Made by a program: the position numbers and the translations under genes
Shown: in pieces, positions 25,561 through 34,716 of the stretch
How positions within the stretch are numbered: the stretch's first letter is position 1
Layout of the letters: the number at the start of each line of letters is the position of its first letter
NCBI RefSeq assembly: GCF_019904175.1
Contig: NZ_CP061913.1
Coordinates: 372,001 to 436,000, forward strand
Direction: 5' to 3'
Origin: Dactylosporangium vinaceum
GTDB taxonomy: Bacteria; Actinomycetota; Actinomycetes; Mycobacteriales; Micromonosporaceae
DNA length: 64,000 bases
Notes under the pieces: generated by a model
Database searches by the model: none
The model's input: only the letters and a program-made list of their open reading frames with translations
Told to the model about the DNA's origin: nothing

Positions 25561-26247
25561 GTGCTATATCGGCGCCCGTTTACGCCCGTCGGCGTCGACA
25601 TCGAGCCTGAGCTCGCAAGCTGGGACAAGAGCGGCTCCCCCGGACAGCACCGCCTCGCCACATGGCTGCAGGAAGTCGACAGGATCGCGGCGCGGGTACC
25701 TCCGGTGCCTGGTCCTGTAGCGGTGGCACTCGACGTTGCCTTGCCTCCGGCGACTCCGCTCGGCAGCGGCGGCCGTGACCTCGACAACTTTCTGTTGCCA
25801 GTCGTCCAGCGGCTCGGCGCGCGAACGGTAACCGCCGCCTTCGCCACGAAACGCTATCGGCCGACCTTCGCCCTGGCGATCGAACCGGCGAGCGCCGCGA
25901 CTGAGCCAGTCGGCAGCATGCACCTCGCCCTTCTCCGCGGCTCGTCGGAGAGCAGTGCATGGAAGCACCGGCTTCGCCAGAGCCTCATCGACGCCGAAGT
26001 CGCGGAGGTTCCGGCCGGCCCGGTCTGGCTCACCGCGGCGATCGCCACCTGGCCCGGTCGTGTCTGGACGAACCTCTGGAAGCCGCTGATCGACTCGCTC
26101 GGCCCGATCCTCGGTGAGCGCGCAGCCAATCCGTTCAACGCCTTCAACGACCGAATCGTTGACCTCGGCCTTCACCACCAGCTCGACACAAGCCTCGAAC
26201 ACGACGTGCGGTTGCAGCTTTGGTGGGGTCCCATGCCGCCCGCCTGA
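25561..26247 (+). CDS. Hypothetical protein
   Basis: 228 residues from GTG 25561; the frame is complete and followed by a strong hairpin. There is no signal peptide, membrane segment or recognised motif. Conserved-looking blocks are GGRDLDNFLLPVVQRLGA, where the acidic pair resembles a RusA-like (Holliday junction resolvase) GDxDN element, and NPFNAFNDRIVDLGLHHQLD near the C-terminus. RusA-type proteins do carry aspartates in such contexts, but the match is weak and I do not name it. It lies among island genes. Confidence 0.5.
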   Translation: MLYRRPFTPVGVDIEPELASWDKSGSPGQHRLATWLQEVDRIAARVPPVPGPVAVALDVALPPATPLGSGGRDLDNFLLPVVQRLGARTVTAAFATKRYRPTFALAIEPASAATEPVGSMHLALLRGSSESSAWKHRLRQSLIDAEVAEVPAGPVWLTAAIATWPGRVWTNLWKPLIDSLGPILGERAANPFNAFNDRIVDLGLHHQLDTSLEHDVRLQLWWGPMPPA

Positions 26248-26255
26248 CCAGCGGG

Positions 26256-26292
26256 TTGTAACCCACCTAGAAAATATCTAGGTGGGTTACAA
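26256..26292 (+). terminator. Perfect 16-bp hairpin
   Basis: Arms 26256-26271 and 26277-26292 (TTGTAACCCACCTAGA and its complement) enclose a 5-base loop, 9 bases after the stop of the gene at 25561-26247. There is no U-tract, which is normal for actinobacterial terminators. The AT-rich loop and long perfect stem could also be a remnant of a mobile-element site. Confidence 0.6.
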
Positions 26293-26458
26293 CGCGTCGG
26301 TAACTATTCGGTGCGACCATCGTGATGGGGCATCGGGCGTTGGGACGCCATGGCGAGTAGCCATAGGTCAGGGCACGATGGATGTTACGAGGTGTGTTCG
26401 ATAGCCCAGGTTGTCGGCCGAACGCCCGGAATCGGGCTGCGTCGGGTGAGCCGACTAT

Positions 26459-26887
26459 CTACACACCTTCGGCCCAGAATCGGTTGAGGCGTTGGACGGC
26501 CTCTTCCTTCGACATCCGCGCGACCTCCGCTTCATCGACGCCCACTCTGGTGATGAGGAGGTGGACCAGCTCGGTGGGCAGCGGCTCGGCGGCCGGCTGT
26601 TCAGGCTGGCTCCGTGCCGGTTTGACGCCGTGCTGGACACAGTGCCAGAAGTCGTCTTCGACGACGTCGAGTTGATCACGCAGGATGTGGCTCCACAGAC
26701 TGGGGCCGTACGTGCTGCGATCGACCGGGTGAGAGATCCGGGTGCGCAGGATTCGGCCGTCCGGTAGAGGAAGCTCGTAGGTCACGTGATGCGTACCGGT
26801 GCGGCCCCGTGCTGTTCGGACGGGCTCCCAGCCCTCGACCTCGCAGAACTTGTTGTGGTCCTGCCGTGTCGCCGGCGGTCGGCTCAT
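26459..26887 (-). CDS. Toxin of a type II toxin-antitoxin pair (putative)
   Basis: About 142 residues from ATG 26887, which overlaps the stop of the upstream gene (ATGA). It contains CEVEGWEPVRTARGRTGTHH, VTYELPLPDGRILRTRISHP and YGPSLWSHILRDQLDVVEDD, a conserved pattern in actinobacterial proteins annotated as cytotoxic translational repressors of toxin-antitoxin systems, with a small beta-rich fold reminiscent of HicA/RelE-type RNA-binding toxins. The C-terminal 40 residues form a helical tail. Antitoxin-first order, a 4-bp overlap and a palindromic operator support the assignment. RNA cleavage is inferred, not seen. Confidence 0.6.
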   Translation of the reverse strand: MSRPPATRQDHNKFCEVEGWEPVRTARGRTGTHHVTYELPLPDGRILRTRISHPVDRSTYGPSLWSHILRDQLDVVEDDFWHCVQHGVKPARSQPEQPAAEPLPTELVHLLITRVGVDEAEVARMSKEEAVQRLNRFWAEGV

Positions 26888-27300
26888 CGTGCGGAACCGG
26901 TCAGCCAGTCGCGGAGTTGTTCGTCGCTGCTGAGCGCTACTACCTGTACCAGGGCCCAGTTGTTGCGGTGGTTCGGCGCGTCCAGCAGGCGCTCCTGCCA
27001 GTCGTCGGCGTACTCGCGCAGCGCCATGATGAGTTCGTCGACGGCTTCGTCGAACGCGGTGCCGTCGGCCGCGATAGGTACACCGGGCAGCATGATCGAC
27101 CATCCGCCGTCCTCCGCGACGGCCTGTGGCGCGGGCAGCGTGGCCATCAGGCTGACACGCAGCCGGTCGGCGTCGACGACCGCGGCGCGACCGGTCTCTC
27201 GCTGCACGGTGGCGACGCGGCCCCGGCGCGCGGCATCGAGCAGCTCTTTGAAGTGAGCGCGAGCGCTCGTGTAGCTGTCAAAGTGCGCGGCGATCGACAT
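26884..27300 (-). CDS. Phd/YefM-like antitoxin
   Basis: 138 residues from ATG 27300, with AGGAGG five bases upstream; an earlier in-frame start at 27354 would run through the operator and is less likely. The N-terminal half (HFDSYTSARAHFKELLDAAR followed by RGRVATVQRETGRAAVVDAD) has the Phd/YefM pattern of a helix, a short turn and a strand pair that dimerises and binds DNA. The C-terminal half (FDEAVDELIMALREYADDWQ) would contact the toxin. The downstream gene overlaps it by 4 bp. A 30-bp inverted repeat 42 bp upstream is a plausible autoregulation site. Confidence 0.65.
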   Translation of the reverse strand: MSIAAHFDSYTSARAHFKELLDAARRGRVATVQRETGRAAVVDADRLRVSLMATLPAPQAVAEDGGWSIMLPGVPIAADGTAFDEAVDELIMALREYADDWQERLLDAPNHRNNWALVQVVALSSDEQLRDWLTGSAR

Positions 27301-27341
27301 CGGGGCCTCCTGAAGGTTCGCTTCCAGCATCCGCCCGAAGA

Positions 27342-27371
27342 CCAAGTACGTCAAGTACGTGACGTACTTGG
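27342..27371. promoter_or_regulatory. Operator-like inverted repeat of the toxin-antitoxin operon
   Basis: Perfect 12-bp arms, CCAAGTACGTCA (27342-27353) and TGACGTACTTGG (27360-27371), are separated by 6 bases. The half-sites contain overlapping GTACGT repeats. It lies 42 bp upstream of the antitoxin ATG. Type II antitoxins normally repress their own operon through such palindromes. Confidence 0.6.
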
Positions 27372-27620
27372 AAATCCGCCGACCAATCGTGGCGGCTCAC
27401 CTAGTGCTGCGCCGCCTACTACTGGATCCAAGGAACGCGGCCAACTGACGAATACATCAGGCTGTGACAGATGCGGCCGAGACCCGTCACGCGGCTGTCG
27501 CGCCCTGCCGGGACGAAATCGTGCATAGGTCGTCTGAGCTGCCTCGGAGACCTTGGGAGCCGATTGTGTAACAGGCGCTGACATTGCTGTCGCGCGTAAT
27601 GCCGACGCGCCCGAGATGCG

Positions 27621-29174
27621 TTACTTGGAAGGCGGCACGATACGGGCCGGGATGCCGTACTCCTTGCAGATTGCGAGGAGGCCGCTTCCGTCGATCAGCT
27701 GGAGTGGCTTGCCGTTGGCGAACTCATAGCTACTCGGGCCGTAACCGCTGGTAGTGATCAGGATGCCGCTCTTCGCGCCTTCGTGCTGCATCGTGCCGTA
27801 GAGATCCCGCACCGCGGCCGGCGGCACGGTCTTGTTGTAAAGCTTGGCCTGGATGACGTACTTGCCGCCCCGGATCGGCGTGGGATCGTAGGCCACGCAG
27901 TCCACACCGCCATCGCCGCTGGCTGCGACGACCTTCGTGTCGAAGCCCATCCGCGTGAACAGGTTATGGACGAAATACTCGAACTCCTTAGCGGTGAGCT
28001 CCAGCAGGTTGGGGCGCTTGTCGATACGACTGATGACGTCCACGGGATCGATGATGCGCGGATCTGCCATCTTGAACTCCATGACCGGTGTCACCGCCTG
28101 TAGCTCCTCAGGATGAGGCGAGACGTCGGCCCCGAAGTACTTGCGCACACACGCCACCGGATCGACGTTCGCGAGCTTCAGGCCGCTGAACTGCTCACGA
28201 TTTGCCCGCAGCATGATCAGGCAGGGCGTGATGGACTGACCGGTCACTGGGTCGATCGCCTCGACGTAACCGTTGAAGACGACGGTGTTGACGAGCGAGA
28301 AGCGATCGATGGAGAAAACTGTGTGCACCGCGCGAAGCGCGAGCTGGGCTACCAGTTTCTGATATGCCTGCCGAATGTCGACGGCGGGCCGGCTCGTTCC
28401 AACCAGCTCGTCCCGGGTCTTCACCCACTTGAATGCTCGCTGAGCGGGGACGACATCGATCGCCGGGAGCTGCCACTCGAGCGCCAGCAAAGTCGATTCC
28501 GGCACGTAGCCCGCCAAGCGCTGCCGGCGGAACCTCGGGGGATCGGGGACTCGATCGATCGCCATCTGAGCGTAGCGACTGACTGCGTGTCGATCGCCGC
28601 CTCGCACGGCCGCCGCGAAGCGGTCGATCTTTGCATTGTGCGTATCGGCCTCCGCGCGAGCCGCCGCCTGACGCCCAGCGTGCACCCGGCGCGCCTCGGC
28701 CACGCGTCGCTGCCGATTGACCTCATATGTTCTGTAGGCGTCAACAGCCGCCGCAAAATCCAGCTCTGCCTGTGCCCTCTCCCGTGCATAGCGAGCCTCG
28801 CCACCGAGTAGGCGGCCCAGCGAACTCGGCCGCGCCGGCTCGAAATCTTGCCATACCGGGGCTGCCATCGGTTGAGCCTCGGTTCCCAGGTCCAACGATA
28901 TCTCGGCCGGGCGCCGCTTCAAGGCGTTGAAATCCACTCCACGAGGTGGATCTGCAAGGGACTTCGCCAGAATGTTGTCGAGGTCGACCAGCTGTTGCTC
29001 GGCAGCTTTTGTCAGCTCGACGGCCTCCGCGATTCGGTCTTGCTCGTATCGCTTGAGCGCGTCCTTGCGTGCCTGTTCGGCTGCGCGTGCTTCCTGCCTC
29101 GCCTCGAGCTCCTTGGCTCGGCGCTGCGCCGCGATCTGGCGCTGGAAGTCAGATGATCCAGAATCCGCCGCCAT
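27621..29174 (-). CDS. Mrr-like restriction endonuclease with N-terminal coiled coil
   Basis: 517 residues from ATG 29174, preceded by GGAGGAGTA; the frame extends upstream but that part has no support. Residues 5-75 are a charged coiled coil (QRQIAAQRRAKELEARQEAR and following), and another charged helix lies near 130-190. The C-terminal Mrr_cat domain (about residues 400-517) has LTAKEFEYFVHNLFTRMGFD, the catalytic GDGGVDCVAYD, then YVIQAKLYNKTVP (the QxK of type IV Mrr/restriction nucleases) and ILITTSGYGPSSYEFA. Such proteins cleave modified or foreign DNA. It stands alone without a methylase, consistent with type IV-like restriction. Confidence 0.8.
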   Translation of the reverse strand: MAADSGSSDFQRQIAAQRRAKELEARQEARAAEQARKDALKRYEQDRIAEAVELTKAAEQQLVDLDNILAKSLADPPRGVDFNALKRRPAEISLDLGTEAQPMAAPVWQDFEPARPSSLGRLLGGEARYARERAQAELDFAAAVDAYRTYEVNRQRRVAEARRVHAGRQAAARAEADTHNAKIDRFAAAVRGGDRHAVSRYAQMAIDRVPDPPRFRRQRLAGYVPESTLLALEWQLPAIDVVPAQRAFKWVKTRDELVGTSRPAVDIRQAYQKLVAQLALRAVHTVFSIDRFSLVNTVVFNGYVEAIDPVTGQSITPCLIMLRANREQFSGLKLANVDPVACVRKYFGADVSPHPEELQAVTPVMEFKMADPRIIDPVDVISRIDKRPNLLELTAKEFEYFVHNLFTRMGFDTKVVAASGDGGVDCVAYDPTPIRGGKYVIQAKLYNKTVPPAAVRDLYGTMQHEGAKSGILITTSGYGPSSYEFANGKPLQLIDGSGLLAICKEYGIPARIVPPSK

Positions 29175-29834
29175 TACTCCTCCCCCGCTCATATCGCAGA
29201 GTAACCGAACGGACACGCTGCTGAATAGACCCACCTCGCTGGCCTGGGTTTGCGCGATGCCGTAAGCGTTAGGTCAACGACCGTAGGCGAGCGGTCGATA
29301 CCGCGATCCCGGAGCCGGCGACACAATTTCCATTGTGGATTCGTCTACGCTCGGTGCGTGCTCCGGCGTTTCTGGACCCGGTCCGCTCGTCCTGGACCCA
29401 CCCCATCACACCGGACCCGAAACCGGACAGAGACTCATCAGTCGGCACAAAAAAATACTCGCGAAACGGATATAACCCGCCTAAAAATCGGAAGGTTCGG
29501 GTCCAATCCCCGCAGTTTCGTTAGCGGGTGAGCCGTCTGGCCAGTGTTCGTACTCTTTCGTGCTCGCCGCTCTGCGGCCTGCATGCCCTGCGCTCTAAGC
29601 GGCATGGCTACGCGGACTTGCATGCCCGGTCGGCGACGTCGAGGGCCTTGCCCTCGGTGTTGGACCCGCGACGGCGAGCCTTCCGATGTCCAACCGGAAG
29701 TAGCGGTCCAAACGGTGCTCCACTGAGTCCATTTGGGCGGCGTTCACCGCCTCAACGGATGTAGCTGTCCGCCTACGAGGTTGCATTTGAGAGCCGGCGT
29801 ACGGCCCCACATCCACGTGCCGCAGTATCTAGGC
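29175..29834. other. Remnant-rich region without genes
   Basis: About 660 bases without a supported gene. It includes copy A of a dispersed repeat (29331-29520) whose 3' part resembles a decayed tRNA 3' half near 29486-29518 (TCGGAAGGTTCGGGTCCAAT followed by CCCCG). The remainder shows nothing recognisable. Confidence 0.5.
29331..29520 (+). repeat. Dispersed repeat copy A with tRNA-like 3' end
   Basis: It begins CATTGTGGATTCGTCTACGC and continues GTGCGTGCTCCGGCGTTTCT, CTCGTCCTGGACC, AATACTCGCGAAACGGATAT and AACCCGCC, then a tRNA-like TCGGAAGGTTCGGG. The same order of blocks occurs at 34717-34925 (copy B), and the first block also at 38531-38590 (copy C). It is probably DNA flanking an attachment site in a tRNA gene, duplicated by integration events. 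Confidence 0.55.
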
Positions 29835-32288
29835 ATGGGACGGTTGCCATTAACGCGCAAGCAGTTGGGGAGCGCCCGCGACGCGGCGCGATCCGGGCGG
29901 TACCAACTACTCCTCGGCGCGGGCGCCAGCGTGGGTGCTGTCAACTCATACGGCCCATTGCCCCTAGCCAAGGAACTTGTAAAGATCCTGGCTGACCAGT
30001 ACCCATCCGTGCCTATAAATGATAGTGACTCGTTGCCCCGTGCGTACCAGCGCGCCGTCTTCGCGAGCTCCTCCGACGCCGTTTGGAAATTCCTTCGAAC
30101 GATCTTTGCTGATGCGTCACACGAGCCTTGGTTCATGGACATGGTCCAGTTGCCGTGGCGTAGAGTGTGGACTCTCAACATCGATGACACCTTTGAACGG
30201 GCGTACGACGCGACAATAAATCCTATTAGTAGAAAGCTTCAAATTGTCAACTGGGACGAGCCGTATTCGGAGAGTGGTGATTTGCAGGTCATCCACCTTC
30301 ACGGCCACGTCAGGGGGTCTCGGCCGAGCAAGCTGGTGTTCTCTTTCGCGGAGTATCAGGCGGCAGCTAAGACCCATCCAGTGTGGGATCAAGTCTTGGC
30401 TGGCGTTATGGGTACTGAACCGTTCCTGGTTATTGGCGCTCGCATGCTCGAAGATCCCGACATTGAATCACTTCTAATGAAGAGACCGCCGAATGGAACG
30501 GCACCTTCATTTGTGGTTGATCCGTATATTTCAGCCGGCAATAAATGGGAGCTCGAACGGCTGGGCTTCGTTGTCCTCGAGCTAATGCCTGAGGAAGTTC
30601 TGCAGAAGTGGCGTCACGAATTCGACCTGATGCCCGAAGCTCTACTTGCGTTGACGCAGTCTCATGCGCTTTCTGTCCCGCAATTTTCGAAACTTCAGAC
30701 CAACCGTACGAGTCCACCTCCAAGTGGTCATGACTTCTATGGTGGAGATTTGCCATTGTGGTCAGATGCCTGCGACGGGCGCATTGCCATATTCAGCTGG
30801 GTCAAGCGAGTTGTAGATGACCTTGAGCGATGGACTGACGCTTCATCGATAAGAAGCGAGCCAACATTGCATATCGTTTACGGCTTAAGACTCACCGGTT
30901 CGTCGTCTGGGTTGCATGCGGTTGCCCGAGAGGCGATCAGTATGCATGTCGACCCGTATGTCTTCGACAAGTCGTCGCGATGGGATGTGCCTCTTCTGGT
31001 TGACCTGGCTCGCCAACGGCCTGCGCTCATCATAATTGATGGAGGGGCAGAGTTCGCGGACGACGTGGACCGAACCCTCAAACTTGCAGAGGAGGACGGC
31101 GTTCGGCTATATATTTTATTAGCTGAGACGCCCCACAACGATCTTCGCCTCGAAGGCCGCTTGTCTGGTACATATTCGAAGGTTGTAACGCATGTGCCTG
31201 AGCGGCTGAATCGAATCGACGGAGCTGCACTGGTTACAAAGTTGGAAAAATTCGGTCGTCTCGGCTCGCTCGAGCTAAAGGAATCCAGGCAGCGATTGCA
31301 ACATTTCGTTGGCCGCGACGTTTTTTCGTCCATGATGGATGTTGAGTACGCCCTGGGCTTCCGCAAACGTCTCGAGGGCGAGCTAGCCGAGCTTCATGCT
31401 GACTGGCGACTGGATTTGGTTTTCCTGCTTTCGCTTGCTGCTCAGGCAAATCGGCCCGTGGGTCTTATAGACGCCTCAATCGCGATAGGTGTCGCGGCTG
31501 ACAAGATCAATGAGCAACTTCGTGCAGATGGGCATCTGGCGGCCGTGGTTGAACAGCTGGATGATCGACTGGTCGCAAGGCAGAGGGATCGTGCAGTTGA
31601 ATCGGTAGCTAACATCATCGGCTCGAACCGGGCGCTCGACAAGCTGCTTGAATTCATTCAGAGACTGGCGCCACTCGCAAGTCGATCTAGCCTTCAGCGG
31701 CGAAATAGAGTACCCCTGCTGGTTGGCCACTTGATGACAAGTAAAAACTTGCAAGCGACATTTCCAGGGCATGATCTGGACAACTTCTATGAATCGCTGC
31801 GGCCGACTTTCGGCGACTGGAATGGGCGATACTGGGAGCAGCGCGCGATCTATGCTAAGGCGACATTAGATTGGTCTCGCGCCGAGTCCTTTGCGGCTCG
31901 CTCTGTCTCGCTGTACGACGACGCGTACACCCGCACCACCTATGGAACCATCCTTATTAACAAAGCCGAGAACCTCGCTGCGCTGGGTGATTCCGCGTGG
32001 CGTGAATATTACGACCGTGGAAGGCAGGAGCTAGAAACTGCCCAAGCGAAGGAGCCGGGCAGTAGAGTGACCGCATTTGCATACTTGGAGTCGACTCTTG
32101 CCCTATTACAACGACTTGCTGAGGCGGGCGCTGATGATAGTCAGGATGCGGTGACTGTGGCCGCGGACTGGAGCGCCTACTATGCGACCTTACGGATTGG
32201 TCTCACCGGCGAACACCTTCAATCTGTATCAAGAGCGGAGCGGCTCGGCGAGCGCTGGGAGCGCTTGAGGTTGGCGAACCGTTCTTGA
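29835..32288 (+). CDS. SIR2-like defence protein with degenerate NTPase and helical C-terminus
   Basis: 817 residues from ATG 29835; a longer reading from 29733 has no support. An N-terminal SIR2_2-type domain has LLLGAGASVGAVNSYG near residue 22, the VWTLNIDDTFERAYDA motif near 112 (Asn and Asp retained) and VIHLHGHV near 152 (catalytic-type His). From about residue 345 a NTPase-like region follows: a P-loop-like YGLRLTGSSSGLHAVARE lacking the Lys of GxxxxGK[ST], then PALIIIDGGAEF like Walker B. The C-terminal half is alpha-helical with TPR-like features (SWAR-type repeats around WSRAESFAARSVSLYDDAYT). SIR2 proteins of defence systems degrade NAD+ after phage sensing. Base composition is visibly more AT-rich than the neighbours, suggesting recent acquisition. 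Confidence 0.75.
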   Translation: MGRLPLTRKQLGSARDAARSGRYQLLLGAGASVGAVNSYGPLPLAKELVKILADQYPSVPINDSDSLPRAYQRAVFASSSDAVWKFLRTIFADASHEPWFMDMVQLPWRRVWTLNIDDTFERAYDATINPISRKLQIVNWDEPYSESGDLQVIHLHGHVRGSRPSKLVFSFAEYQAAAKTHPVWDQVLAGVMGTEPFLVIGARMLEDPDIESLLMKRPPNGTAPSFVVDPYISAGNKWELERLGFVVLELMPEEVLQKWRHEFDLMPEALLALTQSHALSVPQFSKLQTNRTSPPPSGHDFYGGDLPLWSDACDGRIAIFSWVKRVVDDLERWTDASSIRSEPTLHIVYGLRLTGSSSGLHAVAREAISMHVDPYVFDKSSRWDVPLLVDLARQRPALIIIDGGAEFADDVDRTLKLAEEDGVRLYILLAETPHNDLRLEGRLSGTYSKVVTHVPERLNRIDGAALVTKLEKFGRLGSLELKESRQRLQHFVGRDVFSSMMDVEYALGFRKRLEGELAELHADWRLDLVFLLSLAAQANRPVGLIDASIAIGVAADKINEQLRADGHLAAVVEQLDDRLVARQRDRAVESVANIIGSNRALDKLLEFIQRLAPLASRSSLQRRNRVPLLVGHLMTSKNLQATFPGHDLDNFYESLRPTFGDWNGRYWEQRAIYAKATLDWSRAESFAARSVSLYDDAYTRTTYGTILINKAENLAALGDSAWREYYDRGRQELETAQAKEPGSRVTAFAYLESTLALLQRLAEAGADDSQDAVTVAADWSAYYATLRIGLTGEHLQSVSRAERLGERWERLRLANRS

Positions 32289-32392
32289 TGCTGTGAGTGC
32301 AACTTGCGGGTACTGTGAACGCCTGTTTCCTACCTTCGCGACGTGCGTCGTGGGCCCGCGGCCGAACACGCTCGTGACCCATTGAGCCATTT

Positions 32393-33175
32393 TCATCCTG
32401 AGTAGCGGCTGGTCTCGAGCTGGTGCAGGACGAGGATGGCCTGCACGATCGCGGTGGCTCGGTGCGGGCAGCAGCGCAGCTTGGTGAGGAGCTTCCAGGT
32501 CTTGAGGGCGGCGATTGCCCGTTCGCCGCAGGCGCGGACCTTCGCGTGGGCCTTGTTCACCGCCTTCTGTCGACGGGACAGCCTCGGCCGGTGCCGGTGG
32601 CGTTTGGACGGCGTCCGCACGGTTCCGCCGGCGCCTTGGTGGCCCTTGTCGGCGAACGTCATGACGCCCGCGTTGGTCAGGGCGTCGAGGATGCCGTGGG
32701 TGCGGGCGGCGGTCAGGTCGTGTACCGCGCCGGGCAGCGCTGCCGATGCCCAGAGGAGTCGTCCGGCGGCATCGGCGATGACCTGTACGTTCACGCCGTG
32801 CCGTCGATGCTTGCCGGAGTAATACGGCCGCTGGTCGGCGACACGGTCGATCGGGATGAGGGTGCCGTCCAGGATCGCGAAGGCGAGAGCACGGATGCGG
32901 GCCATCGCTGTGGCAAGGTCCTCGGCGGCCGCAGCCAGCAGGGCGACCGCTTCCTGAACGTAGCGCCAAGCCGTGGCCACGCCGACGCCGAACCCGGCAG
33001 CGAGGCGGGTGTAGGTGTCGCCGTTGCGCAGATGCGCCAGCGCGAGCAGGGCCTGACGGGCCGGGTCGAGGCGCCGCCACCGCGACCGGCGCTGGCGGCG
33101 GTGCCGGCGGATGCGGTCGGCAAGGTGCGTGAGGGTTCGGCTGGACAGCGGGATCGTGGCGGGGCAAGACAGCAC
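32393..33175 (-). CDS. IS5-family transposase (DDE_Tnp_4 type)
   Basis: 260 residues from GTG 33175 (VLSCPATIPLSSRTLTHLAD); the frame is open further upstream without family similarity. An HTH (QALLALAHLRNGDTYTRLAA, GFGVGVATAWRYVQEAV) is followed by the DDE_Tnp_4 domain: LDGTLIPIDRV with the first Asp, YYSGKHRRHGVNVQVIAD, ASAALPGAVHDLTAAR and FADKGHQGAGG with the second Asp, then ERAIAALKTWKLL with the Glu region. The full length and unbroken frame suggest an intact transposase. Terminal repeats were not identified. Confidence 0.85.
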   Translation of the reverse strand: MLSCPATIPLSSRTLTHLADRIRRHRRQRRSRWRRLDPARQALLALAHLRNGDTYTRLAAGFGVGVATAWRYVQEAVALLAAAAEDLATAMARIRALAFAILDGTLIPIDRVADQRPYYSGKHRRHGVNVQVIADAAGRLLWASAALPGAVHDLTAARTHGILDALTNAGVMTFADKGHQGAGGTVRTPSKRHRHRPRLSRRQKAVNKAHAKVRACGERAIAALKTWKLLTKLRCCPHRATAIVQAILVLHQLETSRYSG

Positions 33176-33492
33176 AGCGAGACTCCGGTCGGGGCATCGG
33201 ACCTTGGTCGACGCTTCTATATGCGTGGTGATCGAGTCCGGGTATTCGTGATCCGCTAGGTTCGGCGCTGGCCGTGACGGTGTGACCCCACAGCAATCTG
33301 ACCATTGACGTATGTGTCGTGTAGTCGACCTGTCCACCGTCGCGGCCGGCATCGGCCGCCACCCTTACTGGCCTGATCAGAAGCATGTCCGCTGGCCACG
33401 CCAGCGTGACCCATCACAGATCTGCCGTCGGGTGAACCTCCCGGGCCGACGCCGTTGACCGGCATCAGCCTTCAGGAAGGACACCCACCGTC
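33176..33492. other. Region between IS5 and IS110 transposase genes
   Basis: 317 bases without a supported gene. The half next to 33493 should include the 5' non-coding end of the IS110 element, where IS110-group elements encode a bridge RNA; I did not identify the RNA or the element end. Confidence 0.4.
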
Positions 33493-34575
33493 ATGCCAAT
33501 CGAGGCAGGCCAGCCCGCCGATTCTCGCCCTGATCGACGCCGATGGGTCGTCGGAGTCGACACTCACACCGACACCCATGCCGCCGCACTGGTCGACGCC
33601 CTCGGCGAGGTCCATGCCCAGACCGAGGTCAGCGCCGACCCAGACGGCTACATCCGGCTGCTGGCCTGGGCCGGCGAGCACCTTCCCGCCGGCCAGCGGA
33701 TGTTCTGGGCCGTCGAAGGCACCCGCGCGCACGGACACGGCCTGACCCGAGTGCTCCAAGCAGCTGGCCACCAGGTCATCGAAGCCGTGCCCCCCGTGCG
33801 AGGCAGCCGCCGCCGCGGCGGCAAGTCCGACCGGCTCGACGCCATTCACGCCGCTCGCACAGCGTTGATCAACGACCATCCCGCCACGCCCCGCGCCGAC
33901 GGCCCTCGCGAAGCGCTGCGCCTGCTGGTCACGGCCCGCCAGCACTACTCCACGACGCGCACTGCCACGATCAACGTCTTCAAGTCGGTGATTCTCGGCG
34001 CCACGGAGCTGCGCGAACAGCTACGTCATCTACTCACTGCGGCCCAGATTCGCACCGTGCTCACCCTGCCCGAGCCCGAGACCGCCGATGTTGAGGAACG
34101 CATCCGTCTGCAACAACTCCAGACTCTCGCGCAGACCGTCACCGACCTGAACGCCGTCCTGGCCGCCAACTACCAGCAGCTGGAAGACCTCGTCCGACAG
34201 CTCTGCCCAGCGCTGCTCGACCTGCCAGGCGTCGGGCCGCAAACTGCCGCTGTCGCACTGACCGCCTGGTCGCATCACACCCGGCTGCGCGACGAAGCGG
34301 CATTCGCCGCTCTCGCCGGCGCCGCACCGCTACCCGCCAGTTCAGGACGCCACCAGCGCCACCGCCTCAACCGCGGCGGAGACCGAACCCTCAACGCCGC
34401 ACTCCACACGATCGTTACCACCAGACGTCGCATGAAACACCCAGCCACCAGCGCATACATCGCCCGCCGCACTGCCGAAGGACTCACCCCGAAGGAAGTC
34501 CTTCGCTGCCTCAAGCGCTACACCGCACGCCAACTCTTCCGGCTGATGCAGACCACCGCACCCGCAACCACTTGA
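33493..34575 (+). CDS. IS110-family transposase
   Basis: 360 residues from ATG 33493. The N-terminal DEDD (RuvC-like) domain has VVGVDTHTDTHAAALVDALG with the first Asp, FWAVEGTRAHGHGLTRVL with the Glu, and GGKSDRLDAIHAARTAL with the last two Asp. The C-terminal Transposase_20 domain has LLDLPGVGPQTAAVALTAWS and GAAPLPASSGRHQRHRLNRG, which carries the catalytic Ser of the IS110 recombination site, and GGDRTLNAALHTIV. Both domains are intact. IS110 enzymes integrate without inverted repeats, guided by a bridge RNA. Confidence 0.9.
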   Translation: MPIEAGQPADSRPDRRRWVVGVDTHTDTHAAALVDALGEVHAQTEVSADPDGYIRLLAWAGEHLPAGQRMFWAVEGTRAHGHGLTRVLQAAGHQVIEAVPPVRGSRRRGGKSDRLDAIHAARTALINDHPATPRADGPREALRLLVTARQHYSTTRTATINVFKSVILGATELREQLRHLLTAAQIRTVLTLPEPETADVEERIRLQQLQTLAQTVTDLNAVLAANYQQLEDLVRQLCPALLDLPGVGPQTAAVALTAWSHHTRLRDEAAFAALAGAAPLPASSGRHQRHRLNRGGDRTLNAALHTIVTTRRRMKHPATSAYIARRTAEGLTPKEVLRCLKRYTARQLFRLMQTTAPATT

Positions 34576-34716
34576 CAAACACTACTCACAGACTGCTGTC
34601 TTACCTGGAGCCTCGCCCTCATCGATCTCCGGGCTTGCCGCACCTACCTTGAACTGCACGGTCAGGTTGGAAATGGCTCATTGCCTGACTGGGCGCTATT
34701 AAGTGGATCACTGTCC

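Noticed and set aside
26256..26292. The hairpin as the end of an insertion sequence or a small folded transposon.
   Set aside because: No second copy or target duplication was seen; a transcription terminator after the upstream gene is the simpler reading.
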